This document shows, piece after piece, positions 32,702-41,813 of a stretch of DNA of 50,530 nt; within the stretch, counting starts at the first letter, position 1, and every line of letters starts with the position of its first letter. The stretch spans positions 1 to 50,530 of the forward strand of contig JAIBBV010000022.1 of assembly GCA_019694465.1 (NCBI GenBank), read 5' to 3'. Source of the DNA: Oligoflexia bacterium (GTDB lineage Bacteria; Bdellovibrionota_C; UBA2361; JAFLCA01). Made by a program: the position numbers and the translations under genes. The notes beneath the pieces are model-generated. The model was not told the origin of the DNA, did no database searches, and saw nothing but the letters and a program-made list of their open reading frames with translations.

Positions 32702-34684
32702 ATGTGCCATGGTCGAGCCAGGTATCTTATCTGTGCATTATATTTCTTTTTTTACAGTGCGCCTTGCCTAGCGCTACCTGCTAGTACAAGTGTGAGAATG
32801 CGAGTGCCAGTGATTCAAGCAAGAGCGGGTGAGCCCCTGTCGGGTCTCGGAGCTAGCGCGCGAGCTCGCTTTGAATATGGCAGGAAGCAATTTCGGCGAA
32901 TGTTTTCGGCCGCCGAAGGTTTGGGTCCAGTTTTTAATGAAGTGTCGTGCGGTTCTTGTCATGGGCACCCCGAGGCAACATCCATGATTCCTCTTGGAGG
33001 GGCGAGCATTGGACTCACCCAAAGTGTGCGTAGGTTTGGTCAAGTACAAGGAAACATATTTGATCCGCTTGCGAGCCTTGGTGGCTCGCTACTTCAGATG
33101 CACTCGGCTGTTCAGTTGCCAGAGTGCCAGGAAGTAATTCCTGCCCAGGCTAATGTTATATCAGCGCGCCTTACCACTCCAACTTTTGGTGCTGGACTAG
33201 TTGAAGCAATCCCAGATCGTACGCTATTGCGCGGGCAAGCAAATACTGCGGTTTCCGGAACCGCTCAGTTAGTGCATGCGCTAGAGGACCCTGCTGGCAG
33301 TGCTCCTCGCATTGGGCGCTTTGGATGGAAATCACAGGTTGCCACGATACTTTCATTCTCAGCTGATGCAAGTTTGAACGAGATGGGTATTACCAATCGA
33401 TTTTTGCAGACCGAAAATGCACCACAAGGCAATCAAGCTGCATTGGCAGTTTGTGATACTGTTGCCGATCCTGAGGATCAGCCGTCTACTGGTAGACCAG
33501 AATTCATTGATGCAATTACTGATTTCCAGCGCTATCTCGCTGCACCACCACAGACTCCAAAAAGAGGGATGCGAGGGGAGAGTTTATTCCGACAAGTAGG
33601 CTGCGCTAACTGTCATACGCCACTATTTAGAACTAGCAAGTCGCGTGCGGTCCCGATTGCATTGCGAGATAAGCCGATTGCCCCGTATTCCGACTTCCTA
33701 CTGCATGACATGGGAGTATCTGGAGATGGAATCGGGCAAGGTGGTGCAGGGCGCTTTGAAATGCGCACAGCTCCATTATGGGGACTCGCACTCAGAAGTT
33801 TTTTCTGGCACGACGGAAGTCAGCCGCTCTATCAAGTAAGTGACCTTGACAGTATTATTCTTGGAGTTTCCTATCCATGGGGCAGTGTGTTCTATGGACA
33901 TAACGCCCCGGGTAGCGAAGCATCTGCCTCTGCTGCGCTCTATGGCAGTTTGACGCCAAGTCAGCGTAGTGACTTGTTTACATTTCTCAAGAGCCTTGGT
34001 CGCCCAGAGTTTGATTTAGTTGGTAGTGACCATCGCGTTGATCGATTGGATATAGCACCAATGAGAGCATGTCTGCAGGTGGCCGCCCCTATCGGGCCTG
34101 ATGATCCATGCGCTGTGGCTGATCTAAATGCAGATGGTAAGGTTGGTAACTTTGACAAGAAGGGCTTTGCCTTGGCATACCAGGGGCCACAATTTGACTG
34201 TGACTGTAATGGAGCTAACGACATCCTTGCCATCTTGAACGGGACGGTAGCTGACAGCAATTCAGATGGGTATCCTGACGTATGTAACGTAGGCCTTAAT
34301 TTGACTGTACAGCCGGGAGCGCCCGGCCAACCTTGGGATTCGCTAAAATCGGGACAACAGGTACAAGTTATTGTGACTGGGGCAGATGCAGGCGATTCGG
34401 TCTACGTTTTAGTTAGCTTTGTTGCTAGAGCTGGAACTTCATCAGGACTTTTACCAGCACCGCATCAAGCTCTATGCGTTAACCTTGATCAGGCGCAGAA
34501 TTTTGCAAGTTTACTAGGCGCTGCACCAGCTTTGCAGGCAAATAATTTTGGTAGTGCGGTTTTATCGGCACCATTACCAACAAGCGCCCCTTTCGCGGCT
34601 GGTAGAATTAGATTGCAAGCTTTTGAAATGAAGTCAGGGGGAGGATATCGGCGTTCTCCGGTTATAGAAAGGGAAATTGAGTAA
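32702..34684 (+). CDS. Di-haem c-type cytochrome, DUF1111 family, with Ca-binding repeats
   Basis: 660 residues from the ATG at 32702, which follows GGGAGAGG. A signal peptide ends near ALPAS. Two haem sites are CGSCH (83-87) and CANCH (301-305). Family markers are FGAGLVEAIPDRTLL, IGRFGWKSQVATILSFSA and EMGITNRF between them, and YSDFLLHDMG and HDGSQPL after the second. DUF1111 proteins are periplasmic oxidoreductases related to cytochrome c peroxidases; substrates are mostly unknown. Residues about 470-530 hold two Asp-rich loops, DLNADGKVGNFD and DSNSDGYPDVC, resembling dockerin or EF-hand calcium loops, and about 540-660 form a beta domain. That C-terminal extension is not part of the core family. 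Confidence 0.9.
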   Translation: MCHGRARYLICALYFFFYSAPCLALPASTSVRMRVPVIQARAGEPLSGLGASARARFEYGRKQFRRMFSAAEGLGPVFNEVSCGSCHGHPEATSMIPLGGASIGLTQSVRRFGQVQGNIFDPLASLGGSLLQMHSAVQLPECQEVIPAQANVISARLTTPTFGAGLVEAIPDRTLLRGQANTAVSGTAQLVHALEDPAGSAPRIGRFGWKSQVATILSFSADASLNEMGITNRFLQTENAPQGNQAALAVCDTVADPEDQPSTGRPEFIDAITDFQRYLAAPPQTPKRGMRGESLFRQVGCANCHTPLFRTSKSRAVPIALRDKPIAPYSDFLLHDMGVSGDGIGQGGAGRFEMRTAPLWGLALRSFFWHDGSQPLYQVSDLDSIILGVSYPWGSVFYGHNAPGSEASASAALYGSLTPSQRSDLFTFLKSLGRPEFDLVGSDHRVDRLDIAPMRACLQVAAPIGPDDPCAVADLNADGKVGNFDKKGFALAYQGPQFDCDCNGANDILAILNGTVADSNSDGYPDVCNVGLNLTVQPGAPGQPWDSLKSGQQVQVIVTGADAGDSVYVLVSFVARAGTSSGLLPAPHQALCVNLDQAQNFASLLGAAPALQANNFGSAVLSAPLPTSAPFAAGRIRLQAFEMKSGGGYRRSPVIEREIE

Positions 34685-34823
34685 TCTTATCAGGGCTGAG
34701 CGCACATGTCGCAGACCTTTGGGACTAGGCCACACCTGGCTGCCTGAGTGCCATAGGTGAATACATAGACTCCCATTTCTGCCTCTAGTAGAGTGTAGCT
34801 TTTCAAGCAGCAATCTACTATCG

Positions 34824-36542
34824 ATGTTACCAGTCGTGCCAAGAAACTACCTAGGAATAGGGTGCTCTCAAGATGCACCTGCTATCGCTCTTGTCGGTTC
34901 AAATGGCGATTTGCTTTTTGCGGAGTCTACCGAACGTTTCTTGCAGTACAAGCGAGGATGGTTGTGTCCGCCCATACTTCCTTTTTATACAGCTAAAATT
35001 GTAAAGGAGTACGGAGAGCCAAATGCAGACATTGTGGCGGTCACCTCCTGGAGTAAGAGCTATTTAGAATGGGCGGCAGGTGTGCGCAGAAGCACTGACG
35101 ACCCATCGGTAGCAGATTCGCTGAGTCGCCAGGCCCAAATGATTGAACGATCTTTCTATGCAACTCCTGATCTCGGCCTGTCCCAAGTCCGAACATGCTT
35201 CGATCATCATTTATGCCACGCTGCAGCTGGCTGTTACACAGCTCCGTTTGAGGAGTGTGTATGTGTGGTTGTAGATGCTTGGGGCGAAGGGCGATCTCAC
35301 GCTGTTTATCATTATAACAAAGGCAAATTCACGGAGCTCGACTGTGGTCCAACAGCCGTAGATTCAAGTGGGCTAGGTCCAAGTCTCGGAATATTCTATG
35401 AGGTCCTGTGTGATTTATGCGGGTTCAACCATCTTAAGGGCGAAGAGTGGAAGGTCATGGGTTTATCCGCTTACGGTGCAATGGATCGCGAGTTGTACAG
35501 AGTACTCAGCGATACAATTACGGTGTCTGGACTTAGACTGCTTCAGGGTAGCCATTACCAAGATCTTCTACAGCTTAGTCGTGGGGAGGGTGGCTTGGCT
35601 CAATTCGCACGTCTATCCGGAACACCCACGATCGAGGCGGCGAATATTGCCTTTACAGGGCAAGCTGTATTTGCTGAAAAGATGGATCAATTATTGACGA
35701 ATGTGTTTGGGCTGGGGCTGTCGAAAAACCTCGTCTTAAGTGGTGGATGTGCCCTTAACTCGTCATATAATGGGCAAGTGCTAGCGAATACAGGATTTGA
35801 TAGGCTGCACGTGTGGTGCGCACCTTCGGATGATGGAAATGCAGTGGGTGCTGCATATCTTGCCTATCTAGCAGATACGCCAACAGTTTCAGTACCACCG
35901 AAAAATGTTTCCCCATATCTTGGGTCCAGTCCATCTGCCGAGGCGCTCAAGCATCTTGCATGTTTTGGAGGTATCAAAGGTAGCTGGATCGACGAACAAG
36001 AATTACCAGCCTATGTCGCTGCCTTACTTGCGCAGGGAAAGGTAGTTGGGTGGGTGCAAGGTAGAGCTGAATTTGGCCCAAGAGCCTTGGGCAATCGTTC
36101 AATATTAGCCGATCCAAGAATTCCGGATATCAAAGATAGATTGAATGCCCGTGTCAAGTTTAGAGAGGAGTTCAGACCATTCGCGCCAGCCATTCTCGCG
36201 GAGTGTGGGGCAGAATACTTTCAACACTATCAAGAAAGCCTCTACATGGAGCGGACACAGAAATTTCACTCTGCGGCTATCAGTAAGGTACCGGGAGTTG
36301 TACATAAAGATGGCACAGGTCGTGTGCAGTCAGTATCGCTTGAATTAAATCCGAAATTTTATCAGCTAATTAAGGCCTTTTACTTGAAGACTGGAGTGCC
36401 ACTTATCTTGAACACTTCCTTTAATGTAATGGGCAAGCCAATTATACATACGGTTGAAGATGCCGTCGCTGTTTTCTATACAAGTGGATTGGATGTGCTG
36501 GTGATTGATAATTTTGTGATCGATAAATCAAAAGTGATTTGA
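34824..36542 (+). CDS. Carbamoyltransferase, NodU/CmcH family
   Basis: 572 residues. These enzymes make carbamoyl-adenylate from carbamoyl phosphate and ATP and transfer the carbamoyl group to a hydroxyl. The N-terminal domain has the metal and catalytic motif FDHHLCHAAAGCYTAPF and then VVVDAWGEG; the LSGGCALN loop and the ATP-related APSDDGNAVGAAY follow. The C-terminal YrdC-like domain has GWVQGRAEFGPRALGNRS, VKFREEFRPFAPAIL and LILNTSFNVMGKPI. Length is typical. The acceptor is unknown; relatives act on Nod factors, antibiotics and surface sugars. Its stop region touches the PIG-L gene, whose start is 33 nt on, so the two are co-transcribed. Confidence 0.93.
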   Translation: MLPVVPRNYLGIGCSQDAPAIALVGSNGDLLFAESTERFLQYKRGWLCPPILPFYTAKIVKEYGEPNADIVAVTSWSKSYLEWAAGVRRSTDDPSVADSLSRQAQMIERSFYATPDLGLSQVRTCFDHHLCHAAAGCYTAPFEECVCVVVDAWGEGRSHAVYHYNKGKFTELDCGPTAVDSSGLGPSLGIFYEVLCDLCGFNHLKGEEWKVMGLSAYGAMDRELYRVLSDTITVSGLRLLQGSHYQDLLQLSRGEGGLAQFARLSGTPTIEAANIAFTGQAVFAEKMDQLLTNVFGLGLSKNLVLSGGCALNSSYNGQVLANTGFDRLHVWCAPSDDGNAVGAAYLAYLADTPTVSVPPKNVSPYLGSSPSAEALKHLACFGGIKGSWIDEQELPAYVAALLAQGKVVGWVQGRAEFGPRALGNRSILADPRIPDIKDRLNARVKFREEFRPFAPAILAECGAEYFQHYQESLYMERTQKFHSAAISKVPGVVHKDGTGRVQSVSLELNPKFYQLIKAFYLKTGVPLILNTSFNVMGKPIIHTVEDAVAVFYTSGLDVLVIDNFVIDKSKVI

Positions 36543-36574
36543 AAGTATTCATCATGGGAACAAGTGAGGTAGCA

Positions 36575-37375
36575 ATGAGAGCATCAACTGGTTTCAACTG
36601 GTGCTTTTTGTCACCTCATCTCGACGATGCTATATTTAGCTGTGGTGGACAGATTCACCAAGCCAAGGCAAAAGGTGAAAGTGTTAATGTTGTGAGCGTT
36701 TTTACCGCTGATGAACCTAGCGCAGAAAGGCTTACGTATGACGCTAAGTGTCTCCACCTAGCCTGGGGACTGCGTGATAACGTTTATGCCCAACGTCGGC
36801 GTGAGGACCAGGCAGCGTGCGAGACCCTTTCTGCCGCTTGGTATCACCTTGGGTTCAGTGACTGCATTTATCGACGAGACCAGGACACGGGCAGCGCTCT
36901 GTATGATCTAAATGCAGTAATGGCGGGTGAAATTAAATCTCCAGATGCAGCCCTGTTGTGCAAAATTATTGAGGCTTTTAGGAGATTGCCGCAGTCCCAA
37001 CATGTGCTTGCTCCTATAGCAATTCACACTGGCCATGTAGATCATCTACTTGTGAGAATCGCAGCTGAGTTAGTATTCCGACAAAAAGGAGTCTTACTAT
37101 ATTATGAGGACTTGCCGTATGCCTGCGGTGTGGACTTGGACTCTCGCTTGAGTCAGTTCAATCAGTGGGAGTCGCAAGTGCACAAATTGTCAGAGCAGGA
37201 CATCGAAGCGAAGTTGTTAGCAGTTGATGCGTATACATCCCAGCTATTCGATGTATTTCGTGGCCAAAGACCTGGTGAAATCCTTGCATCCTATGCAAAT
37301 CGGATTGGCGGAGAGCGAATCTGGAGAAAAAAGAGAATTGATTGGTACCAAGCCATTAGCGCTGAATGCACATAG
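36575..37375 (+). CDS. PIG-L family deacetylase
   Basis: 266 residues from the ATG at 36575, which has GAGG five bases upstream; a TTG at 36539 and an ATG at 36554 are in the same frame but less well placed. PIG-L enzymes are zinc hydrolases that remove N-acetyl groups from GlcNAc-type sugars. The zinc site is in FLSPHLDDAIFSCGG (H15, D18) and the later HTGHVDH supplies the third ligand. Its position right after the carbamoyltransferase suggests both modify the same amino-sugar-containing product. A GT-B glycosyltransferase follows after 178 nt. Confidence 0.9.
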   Translation: MRASTGFNWCFLSPHLDDAIFSCGGQIHQAKAKGESVNVVSVFTADEPSAERLTYDAKCLHLAWGLRDNVYAQRRREDQAACETLSAAWYHLGFSDCIYRRDQDTGSALYDLNAVMAGEIKSPDAALLCKIIEAFRRLPQSQHVLAPIAIHTGHVDHLLVRIAAELVFRQKGVLLYYEDLPYACGVDLDSRLSQFNQWESQVHKLSEQDIEAKLLAVDAYTSQLFDVFRGQRPGEILASYANRIGGERIWRKKRIDWYQAISAECT

Positions 37376-37553
37376 CTAGGAAACGACAGTATTGAACTCT
37401 ATGAGAATTCGCGTAACAGGGCGTTTTGGAAACCCAACTTGCATTATTGTGGATCGAATTAGCAAGTCGAGAGAGATGCTAATTTCGGAGAATTTAAGGA
37501 TACAATTTAGCAGGAATTGCTGAACAAGATTTTTCAATACGAGGTTGGCTAGC

Positions 37554-39008
37554 ATGCAGAAGTATCCCAGTCGAACTGACATTTCTGACTTTGTACAGAT
37601 CGACAATCCCGCGGAGCCAATGGACGGGACACCCGCTACGCTGCGCTTAAGCGCCGATAATACGGTTGACGTTAGCGGAAGGTTGAGACTTGCTGAAGGG
37701 GAAATCCTTGAGGTTCGATGTCAGGTTAATCGCGGTCCGTTTGTTAATGGCCGTTGCGACAGAAGCACCAAGCGCTGGGAGGTTTGTGGTGTAGGACCAG
37801 CTCGTGAAGACGTTGTGAACCAGATTTGCCTAGTGTTTCGTTTTCTAGACGCTAATAAACAACCTCTTACTAAGGAATTTTGCAGGCCCTTTTTTGGAGT
37901 AGGACATTTAGAAAATCGAAAGTCACGTCATGGGGGCCATTTTTGGGATAATTCCGTAGCTATGGTTAGTCAGAGCCTAGCACGGCCGATTCGGGTCGCT
38001 TTTGCTACCCCGATGTTTAGAGTTGGGGGCGTAGAGCGCTGGGCAGCATATTTGGCTAGGTGGTTGGACCCAGAACGGGCAAGACTGGCCGCGGTGATCG
38101 TTACAAACGAAGGTGCATTAGATCAGGTAGCGGTCTCATGGTTGCCGCGTTGGGTTGAGATAGTGGAGTCTCCAAGTATTCCAAAGGATGACAGTTTCGA
38201 CGTTATTATTACTGAGGGATTGCATAACTTAGTTGAACTGCTTGCCGGCATTAACAAGCCATCCATCGATGTGCAGCATGGCGTTTGTATGTCGGACAGT
38301 TGGCGTGTCCGCCTTGTTGAGGCCGCGGTGGCTGCGCATTCAGCCCATGGCACTCGGCTGGCTGGCGTAAACTCATTGGTGGTAGATAACTTTCCCCCGC
38401 ACCTTCGTGATTCTGTGTCTATTATTGAAAATGGGTCGGATCCAGCTGTTTCTGTTCCGCTCGTGGATCGAGAGGTATTAAAGTCCTCGCTCGGAATTAC
38501 CGCCACTGATAAAGTCGCTTTGTATGTAGGACGCATTGCTGAGGAGAAAAATGTTCAAACGATAATTGATGCCATTACCTTTTTGGGTGAGCCATGGCAC
38601 GCCGTGATCGTCGGACCCCAATTTGCTCCGCTAGATTTAAGTTGCTCGCGGGTGCACTTGGTGCCACCTAAACCACATATAGGAAACTGGCTGGGTATTG
38701 CCGACGTGCTGTGTCATCCTAGCGACCATGAAGCGCATTGCTTTGCTATTAATGATGCGTGGTTTGCAAAGGTGCCAGTAGTAACATGTGATTACCCGGT
38801 AAATCAGCGCTTTCGTCAATTGCATGGGGAGCTGGGTTGGGTCTTGCCAATAAGGCCATCTAGCGCGGACCTCGCAGGAGCGATCCAGCAGGCCGCGGTC
38901 GGAAGAGATGACCCTCGAGTAAGGCGCGCTTGGGAGACTGCTCATAAGTGTTACTCTGCAGCATTGATGGGACGTAGATGGACAGATTTCCTCTGCTCAG
39001 TGGTTTGA
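37554..39008 (+). CDS. GT-B fold glycosyltransferase (GT4-like)
   Basis: 484 residues from the ATG at 37554 with GAGG nine bases upstream. Residues about 1-140 are an N-terminal extension of unknown fold with several Cys residues. The glycosyltransferase begins at about 145: IRVAFATPMFRVGGVERWAAYLARWL, then GVCMSDSW, and in the C-terminal half VALYVGRIAEEKNVQTIIDAI and DVLCHPSDHEAHCFAINDAW, the donor-binding region with the E-x7-E-type acidic pattern altered. Donor and acceptor are unknown. No membrane segments are seen. It converges on the ChbG gene across 110 nt. Confidence 0.87.
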   Translation: MQKYPSRTDISDFVQIDNPAEPMDGTPATLRLSADNTVDVSGRLRLAEGEILEVRCQVNRGPFVNGRCDRSTKRWEVCGVGPAREDVVNQICLVFRFLDANKQPLTKEFCRPFFGVGHLENRKSRHGGHFWDNSVAMVSQSLARPIRVAFATPMFRVGGVERWAAYLARWLDPERARLAAVIVTNEGALDQVAVSWLPRWVEIVESPSIPKDDSFDVIITEGLHNLVELLAGINKPSIDVQHGVCMSDSWRVRLVEAAVAAHSAHGTRLAGVNSLVVDNFPPHLRDSVSIIENGSDPAVSVPLVDREVLKSSLGITATDKVALYVGRIAEEKNVQTIIDAITFLGEPWHAVIVGPQFAPLDLSCSRVHLVPPKPHIGNWLGIADVLCHPSDHEAHCFAINDAWFAKVPVVTCDYPVNQRFRQLHGELGWVLPIRPSSADLAGAIQQAAVGRDDPRVRRAWETAHKCYSAALMGRRWTDFLCSVV

Positions 39009-39118
39009 GCAAATTGTGACTTAGGTAGTTAATAGGTCTTCCAGAGTGATTAGTTCTCCATTGCTTGGTGACTCTTAAATGGATTTTAATTGAGTTTATA
39101 ATGACGGGCTTTCAAATG

Positions 39119-39997
39119 TTAGAGGTCACGCCAGGCTACTATTTTTAGACCGATTGAGTTTGCCAGTTCCCTGGTCGTGGGAGCAATTAGAGCTTCGAGC
39201 TCACGTTCTCGCTGGATCGTATACGGTGAAATGCTGCTGAGGGTGCTATCAACAAGCCCTGGATGGCACATTATTTCGGTTAAGCCTTCCTGCACCAATC
39301 GTAAACAAGCCTCAAGTCCCTGGCGCCCGGCTTCGGCGGTAGTTGAGAAGTTCATCACACCGATTCCCAAAAAATGATCGGTTGTGCGAACATAATGGTG
39401 GTCTGAGTTTCTTTGCGATAAGTGCGCTAGAGTTGATATTCCAACGCTTTTAATGAGCTGGGGTGTCGTTAGTTGTCGCCAAATTCCAGTTGAGAATAAA
39501 CGCCGTATTACGTTAGTGTCCAATTCTCTCAAATTCCTAAAATATCTTATACCGAAATGTTCAGCAGCCTCCCTGAATACTTTCCCCAGCCCTGGAAACA
39601 CTTGCACATACTTGTGCGAGTTAAGGTGCGATGGTTGAATCCCCAAAGCAATACAGTAGGAGATTTGAGCGTAGATCTCTTCGCGCGCCTCACGCAGTGC
39701 ATCAGCGTAGAGAGATAGTTTAATTGCTAAAGAATCTAATCCTATAAAATTTCCATCGCTCCTGGTTATGTGCCGATATTTGCGATCTGCTAGGGGTCGT
39801 CCATCAGTAAGGTTTACGTGTACACCCGTGTCGAGAGCGTAATCTTTTGCAATTTTCGCCGCGTTTTTGGTGCCTTCAGCGTTCATCAAAAGACTTACGC
39901 TAGTAACTAGTCCTTCACGACAAGCTCGTAATATCCCAATATTTACTGCTGGCGAAAATCCAAAATCATCTGCGTTTATAACAACAACCCTGGACAA
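39119..39997 (-). CDS. ChbG/YdjC family carbohydrate deacetylase-like protein
   Basis: 292 residues. The start is a TTG, forced because an in-frame TAG lies just upstream and no ATG is near. Family motifs: VVVINADDFGFSPAVN with metal-binding Asp, TGVHVNLTDGRPL, SHLNSHKYVQVFPG with histidine ligands, and a late EIMCHPG. YdjC proteins deacetylate N-acetylated sugars such as chitobiose and GlcNAc-containing lipids. It is the last gene of the amidinotransferase unit, 43 nt after the GT2 gene. A second deacetylase, of the unrelated PIG-L type, lies just across the convergent junction. Confidence 0.9.
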   Translation of the reverse strand: MSRVVVINADDFGFSPAVNIGILRACREGLVTSVSLLMNAEGTKNAAKIAKDYALDTGVHVNLTDGRPLADRKYRHITRSDGNFIGLDSLAIKLSLYADALREAREEIYAQISYCIALGIQPSHLNSHKYVQVFPGLGKVFREAAEHFGIRYFRNLRELDTNVIRRLFSTGIWRQLTTPQLIKSVGISTLAHLSQRNSDHHYVRTTDHFLGIGVMNFSTTAEAGRQGLEACLRLVQEGLTEIMCHPGLVDSTLSSISPYTIQRERELEALIAPTTRELANSIGLKIVAWRDL

Positions 39998-40040
39998 TCT
40001 ATCTCTCTTGTTAAAAAAGCCCTAAAGGAGCTTACTATGC

Positions 40041-40769
40041 CTATTCAAACTTGCGTATGCGATTTCTGGCAATTATCCAAAGCATACGAATTGCAACCTT
40101 TAGAGCTATCCATCTACTCCCAGTAATCTTGGAAGTTCCTAGACGTTGACGATAGCGAACAGGAATCTCCAAAATGCGAAACTTCTTACGAATTGCTATT
40201 GAAGTAAGATCCGCTAAGAATGCGGACCCACCCTCGCTCAGGAGAGGAAGAATTTGAGACAACGCATCACGACGAATTACGCGATATGTTCCTCCCATTT
40301 CTCTAAGTGAGGATTCCTCAATAGCATGTGAGCCAAAGTAAAGAGCTTGCATGCACTTCGCTACAAGCCAATTGCCGATCATGAGTAAGAAGGTCCAGTC
40401 AGCATGCTCGACTATTAGATTTCGATTGGACCTTGCGCCCTTTACCATATCAAAAAATGGGGAATATGCGAGGAGGAGGTTCAAGTCCTGGGGATAGAAC
40501 GAACAATCTGACTCAGTCAGCACAACTAAGTTGCCTTTGGCAGCCCTGAGCGCAGTAATACAGGCGTTCCCATATCCAGGCCGTGCCTCGGATACAACCA
40601 GGGCACCTGCTGCACGAGCCAACTCGGCAGTGCGGTCGTTAGAATTGTTATCGGCCACTATAACTTCGTCAACGTAGTGGTGCGAAATAAATCCACGAAC
40701 TGTTTCTTCGATGCCGCACTCCTCGTTGTAGGCGGGCATTACCACTGAAACACTTTGTCCCTCAAACAT
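40041..40769 (-). CDS. GT2 family glycosyltransferase (DPM1-like)
   Basis: 242 residues with a GT-A fold. The start VSVVMPAYNEECGIEETV is followed by VIVADNNSNDRTAELA and, as the metal-binding acidic site, LTESDCSF. A family segment at the end is PVRYRQRLGTSKITGSRWIA, typical of polyprenyl-phosphate sugar synthases; the usual C-terminal membrane helices are lacking, although a hydrophobic, basic C-terminal segment may bind the membrane. The first 8 nt overlap the end of the epimerase gene, so the two are co-translated. It probably makes an undecaprenyl-phosphate sugar or extends a lipid-linked glycan. Confidence 0.9.
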   Translation of the reverse strand: MFEGQSVSVVMPAYNEECGIEETVRGFISHHYVDEVIVADNNSNDRTAELARAAGALVVSEARPGYGNACITALRAAKGNLVVLTESDCSFYPQDLNLLLAYSPFFDMVKGARSNRNLIVEHADWTFLLMIGNWLVAKCMQALYFGSHAIEESSLREMGGTYRVIRRDALSQILPLLSEGGSAFLADLTSIAIRKKFRILEIPVRYRQRLGTSKITGSRWIALKVAIRMLWIIARNRIRKFE

Positions 40770-41787
40770 TTCTGCATTCCAACGGCACTAGGCCTGATAA
40801 TGTTGAGAGCAGCCCATCATCTAAGCCTAACATATACTTGAAAGTATCTTTCACTACCGCTTCAACAGAGAGCTGTGGATACCAATTAAGTTCTTGCATC
40901 GTAGCAGTGGCATCTGGATATTTGTCTGCTGCTTCCTCATATAGAGGTCCGTAAACTGCCTTTGGGTCTACAAACTGTTTCTTTGACTGCGCTCCTGTAA
41001 GTCGGATTACGTTGTCAGCTAACTCTTCAATTGTGGTGCGATTTGCCTCATTACCCAAATTGTAGCATTTTCCGTTCACTCCGTACTGCATAGCTGCCAA
41101 TAATCCTTGAGCTGCATCCGCAACGTGTGTGAACGCTCGCAACTGCTTGCCACTGCCAAATACTGTTAAGGGCTTGCCACGAATTGCCTGAGCGATGAAT
41201 CTTGGTAGCACGAAACCGCCCACGGCGGACTGTCTAGGGCCAGCGATGTTGAAAGGTCGCACTACAACTGCCTCTAAAGATGTTACCTTGATCGTGTTTA
41301 AGACTGCCATTTCGGCCGCCATCTTCCCCACAGCATATTCGGAGCGAACGGTAGTGATAGCCGGAATGATTCGAGGTGATGACTCACTGCATAGGCCATC
41401 GGCACCATAAACCTCGCTTGTAGACACTAGTAGTAGCTTAGCCTTGTGCCGTTGGCTCAAGTCAATAATATCGTAAGTATCATCGACTATCGATTTGATC
41501 ATTCTCCCGGCATGCTTCAGTACCCCAGCAGGCCCAACGATGGAGGCCAGATGATAAATCTGATCCCAGCTGGTGCTGTCATTTGAACGACAAAAGTCGC
41601 CAACGGAGCAAATCTGATAAGTCAGACCAGCACGGGGGCCCAGATCCTTCATTAGCACGTCAACAGGGACAGGATTGCTTAGTAGATTATCTACTATGTG
41701 CACTCGTGCCTGTGGGTAGCATCGGGTCAATAGGTCAATTAGATGACCACCTATGAACCCGAATCCACCAGTGACGAGGATATTCAT
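40762..41787 (-). CDS. NAD-dependent sugar-nucleotide epimerase/dehydratase (extended SDR)
   Basis: 341 residues from the ATG at 41787; a TTG two codons earlier is possible. NAD is bound by ILVTGGFGFIGGHLIDLL (GxxGxxG). The catalytic Ser is in VSTSEVYG and the Tyr-Lys pair in EYAVGKMAAE. The substrate-side motifs RPFNIAGPRQ and AFTHVADAAQGL are as in UDP-glucose epimerases, UDP-glucuronate decarboxylases and dTDP-glucose dehydratases; I cannot tell which. It is the second gene of the unit, 26 nt after the amidinotransferase and overlapping GT2. Confidence 0.9.
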   Translation of the reverse strand: MNILVTGGFGFIGGHLIDLLTRCYPQARVHIVDNLLSNPVPVDVLMKDLGPRAGLTYQICSVGDFCRSNDSTSWDQIYHLASIVGPAGVLKHAGRMIKSIVDDTYDIIDLSQRHKAKLLLVSTSEVYGADGLCSESSPRIIPAITTVRSEYAVGKMAAEMAVLNTIKVTSLEAVVVRPFNIAGPRQSAVGGFVLPRFIAQAIRGKPLTVFGSGKQLRAFTHVADAAQGLLAAMQYGVNGKCYNLGNEANRTTIEELADNVIRLTGAQSKKQFVDPKAVYGPLYEEAADKYPDATATMQELNWYPQLSVEAVVKDTFKYMLGLDDGLLSTLSGLVPLECRNV

Positions 41788-41813
41788 TTTCAAGCACTTT
41801 CGTCCAACGGGGA

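Noticed and set aside
34690..34878. Minus-strand 62-codon frame with several Cys
   Set aside because: It overlaps the start of the carbamoyltransferase and has no supporting signal.
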